Assembly: GCA_035651595.1 (NCBI GenBank)
Contig: DASRFJ010000213.1
Coordinates: 1 to 22,641 of the forward strand
Direction: 5' to 3'
Source: JAFARZ01 sp035651595
GTDB taxonomy: Bacteria; Actinomycetota; Actinomycetes; Streptosporangiales; Streptosporangiaceae
Length of the DNA stretch: 22,641 nt
Translations under genes and position numbers: made by a program
Shown here: positions 22,516 through 22,641 of the stretch, piece after piece
How positions within the stretch are numbered: the stretch's first letter is position 1
Layout: every line of letters starts with the position of its first letter
Notes under the pieces: model-generated
What the model saw: only the letters and a program-made list of their open reading frames with translations
Told to the model about the DNA's origin: nothing
Database searches by the model: none

Positions 22516-22580
22516 CCCCGCGCAGGAACACGCGCGCAGCGCGAGCAACGCCCTCACGCCGGCTTGTCGGAAGGAAGCAT

Positions 22581-22625
22581 TCGAAAGAGATCTTCCCAAA
22601 CCAGTTGTGGAAAGTACTCTTTCGA
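22581..22625. repeat. Nine-bp inverted repeat TCGAAAGAG / CTCTTTCGA
   Basis: TCGAAAGAG (22581-22589) and CTCTTTCGA (22617-22625) are perfect inverted copies 27 bp apart. A third related site, TTTCGAAA, closes the window (22634-22641). This may be an operator region of a gene beyond the window edge. Confidence 0.4.
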
Positions 22626-22641
22626 GGGTAGTGTTTCGAAA

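Larger units (their letters stand above)
22070..22641. other. Gene-free region with tandem and palindromic repeats
   Basis: No gene is supported in these 572 bp. In order they hold the MmcQ/YjbR -10 hexamer, a degenerate GC-rich tandem repeat (22108-22302), palindromic repeat copy 2 (about 22325-22515), and an AT-richer end with TTCGAAA-type inverted repeats. The open frames here are low-complexity shadows of the repeats. Confidence 0.6.

Overview
The window looks like chromosomal DNA of a high-GC actinomycete. Third codon positions are almost always G or C, GTG and TTG starts occur, several genes have a TAnnnT hexamer 6-7 nt before the start codon (the usual actinobacterial leaderless arrangement), and the thiamine genes have the actinobacterial thiE / TPP riboswitch-thiO-thiS-thiG layout. 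I cannot name the genus from sequence alone.

Layout. 1-1237: the last codons of a plus-strand gene, a yciO-type gene (minus), and a gene-free stretch holding copy 1 of a palindromic intergenic repeat. 1238-6903 (minus): a ferritin-like protein gene overlapping a large GH38 alpha-mannosidase-type gene with a C-terminal NEW3-like domain. 7068-15438 (plus): a tight operon of eight genes that reads as a small orphan biosynthetic cluster. They encode a COG5610-like protein, a six-repeat alpha/alpha-toroid protein, a TrpA-like lyase, an acyl-CoA dehydrogenase (ACAD), a fusion of a cut-down ACAD subunit to an NRPS adenylation domain and carrier protein, a type II thioesterase, a GYD-domain protein and a DMT/EamA exporter. 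15524-20725: thiamine biosynthesis, with thiE divergent from a TPP riboswitch that leads thiO-thiS-thiG-thiD-tenA. 19856-22069 (minus): a secreted GH53 endo-galactanase and an MmcQ/YjbR protein. 22070-22641: gene-free DNA with a degenerate 19-20 bp tandem repeat, copy 2 of the palindromic repeat, and TTCGAAA-type inverted repeats.

How the genes may work together. The thiamine block is conventional: ThiO, ThiS and ThiG make the thiazole, ThiD phosphorylates the pyrimidine, ThiE joins the two, and TenA salvages degraded thiamin. The riboswitch can act by hiding the thiO ribosome-binding site. The cluster at 7068-15438 is the most novel part. Its A domain should load one amino acid on its own carrier domain; there is no condensation domain. 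I infer that the separate ACAD (which keeps a likely catalytic Glu on helix G) works with the ACAD piece fused to the A-PCP protein to desaturate the carrier-bound amino acid. The thioesterase would release or proofread it and the DMT protein would export the product. The TrpA-like protein lacks one of the two catalytic acids of TrpA, and the toroid protein has a DGDD motif placed like the DXDD of class II terpene cyclases. Both may have new roles.

Other points of note: tenA has no stop codon at its natural end and runs about 870 nt antisense into the GH53 gene; a perfect 14-bp LacI-type palindrome lies inside the GH53 coding region; and two copies of a near-identical 62-bp palindromic element, with weaker similarity in the flanks, stand about 21.5 kb apart.
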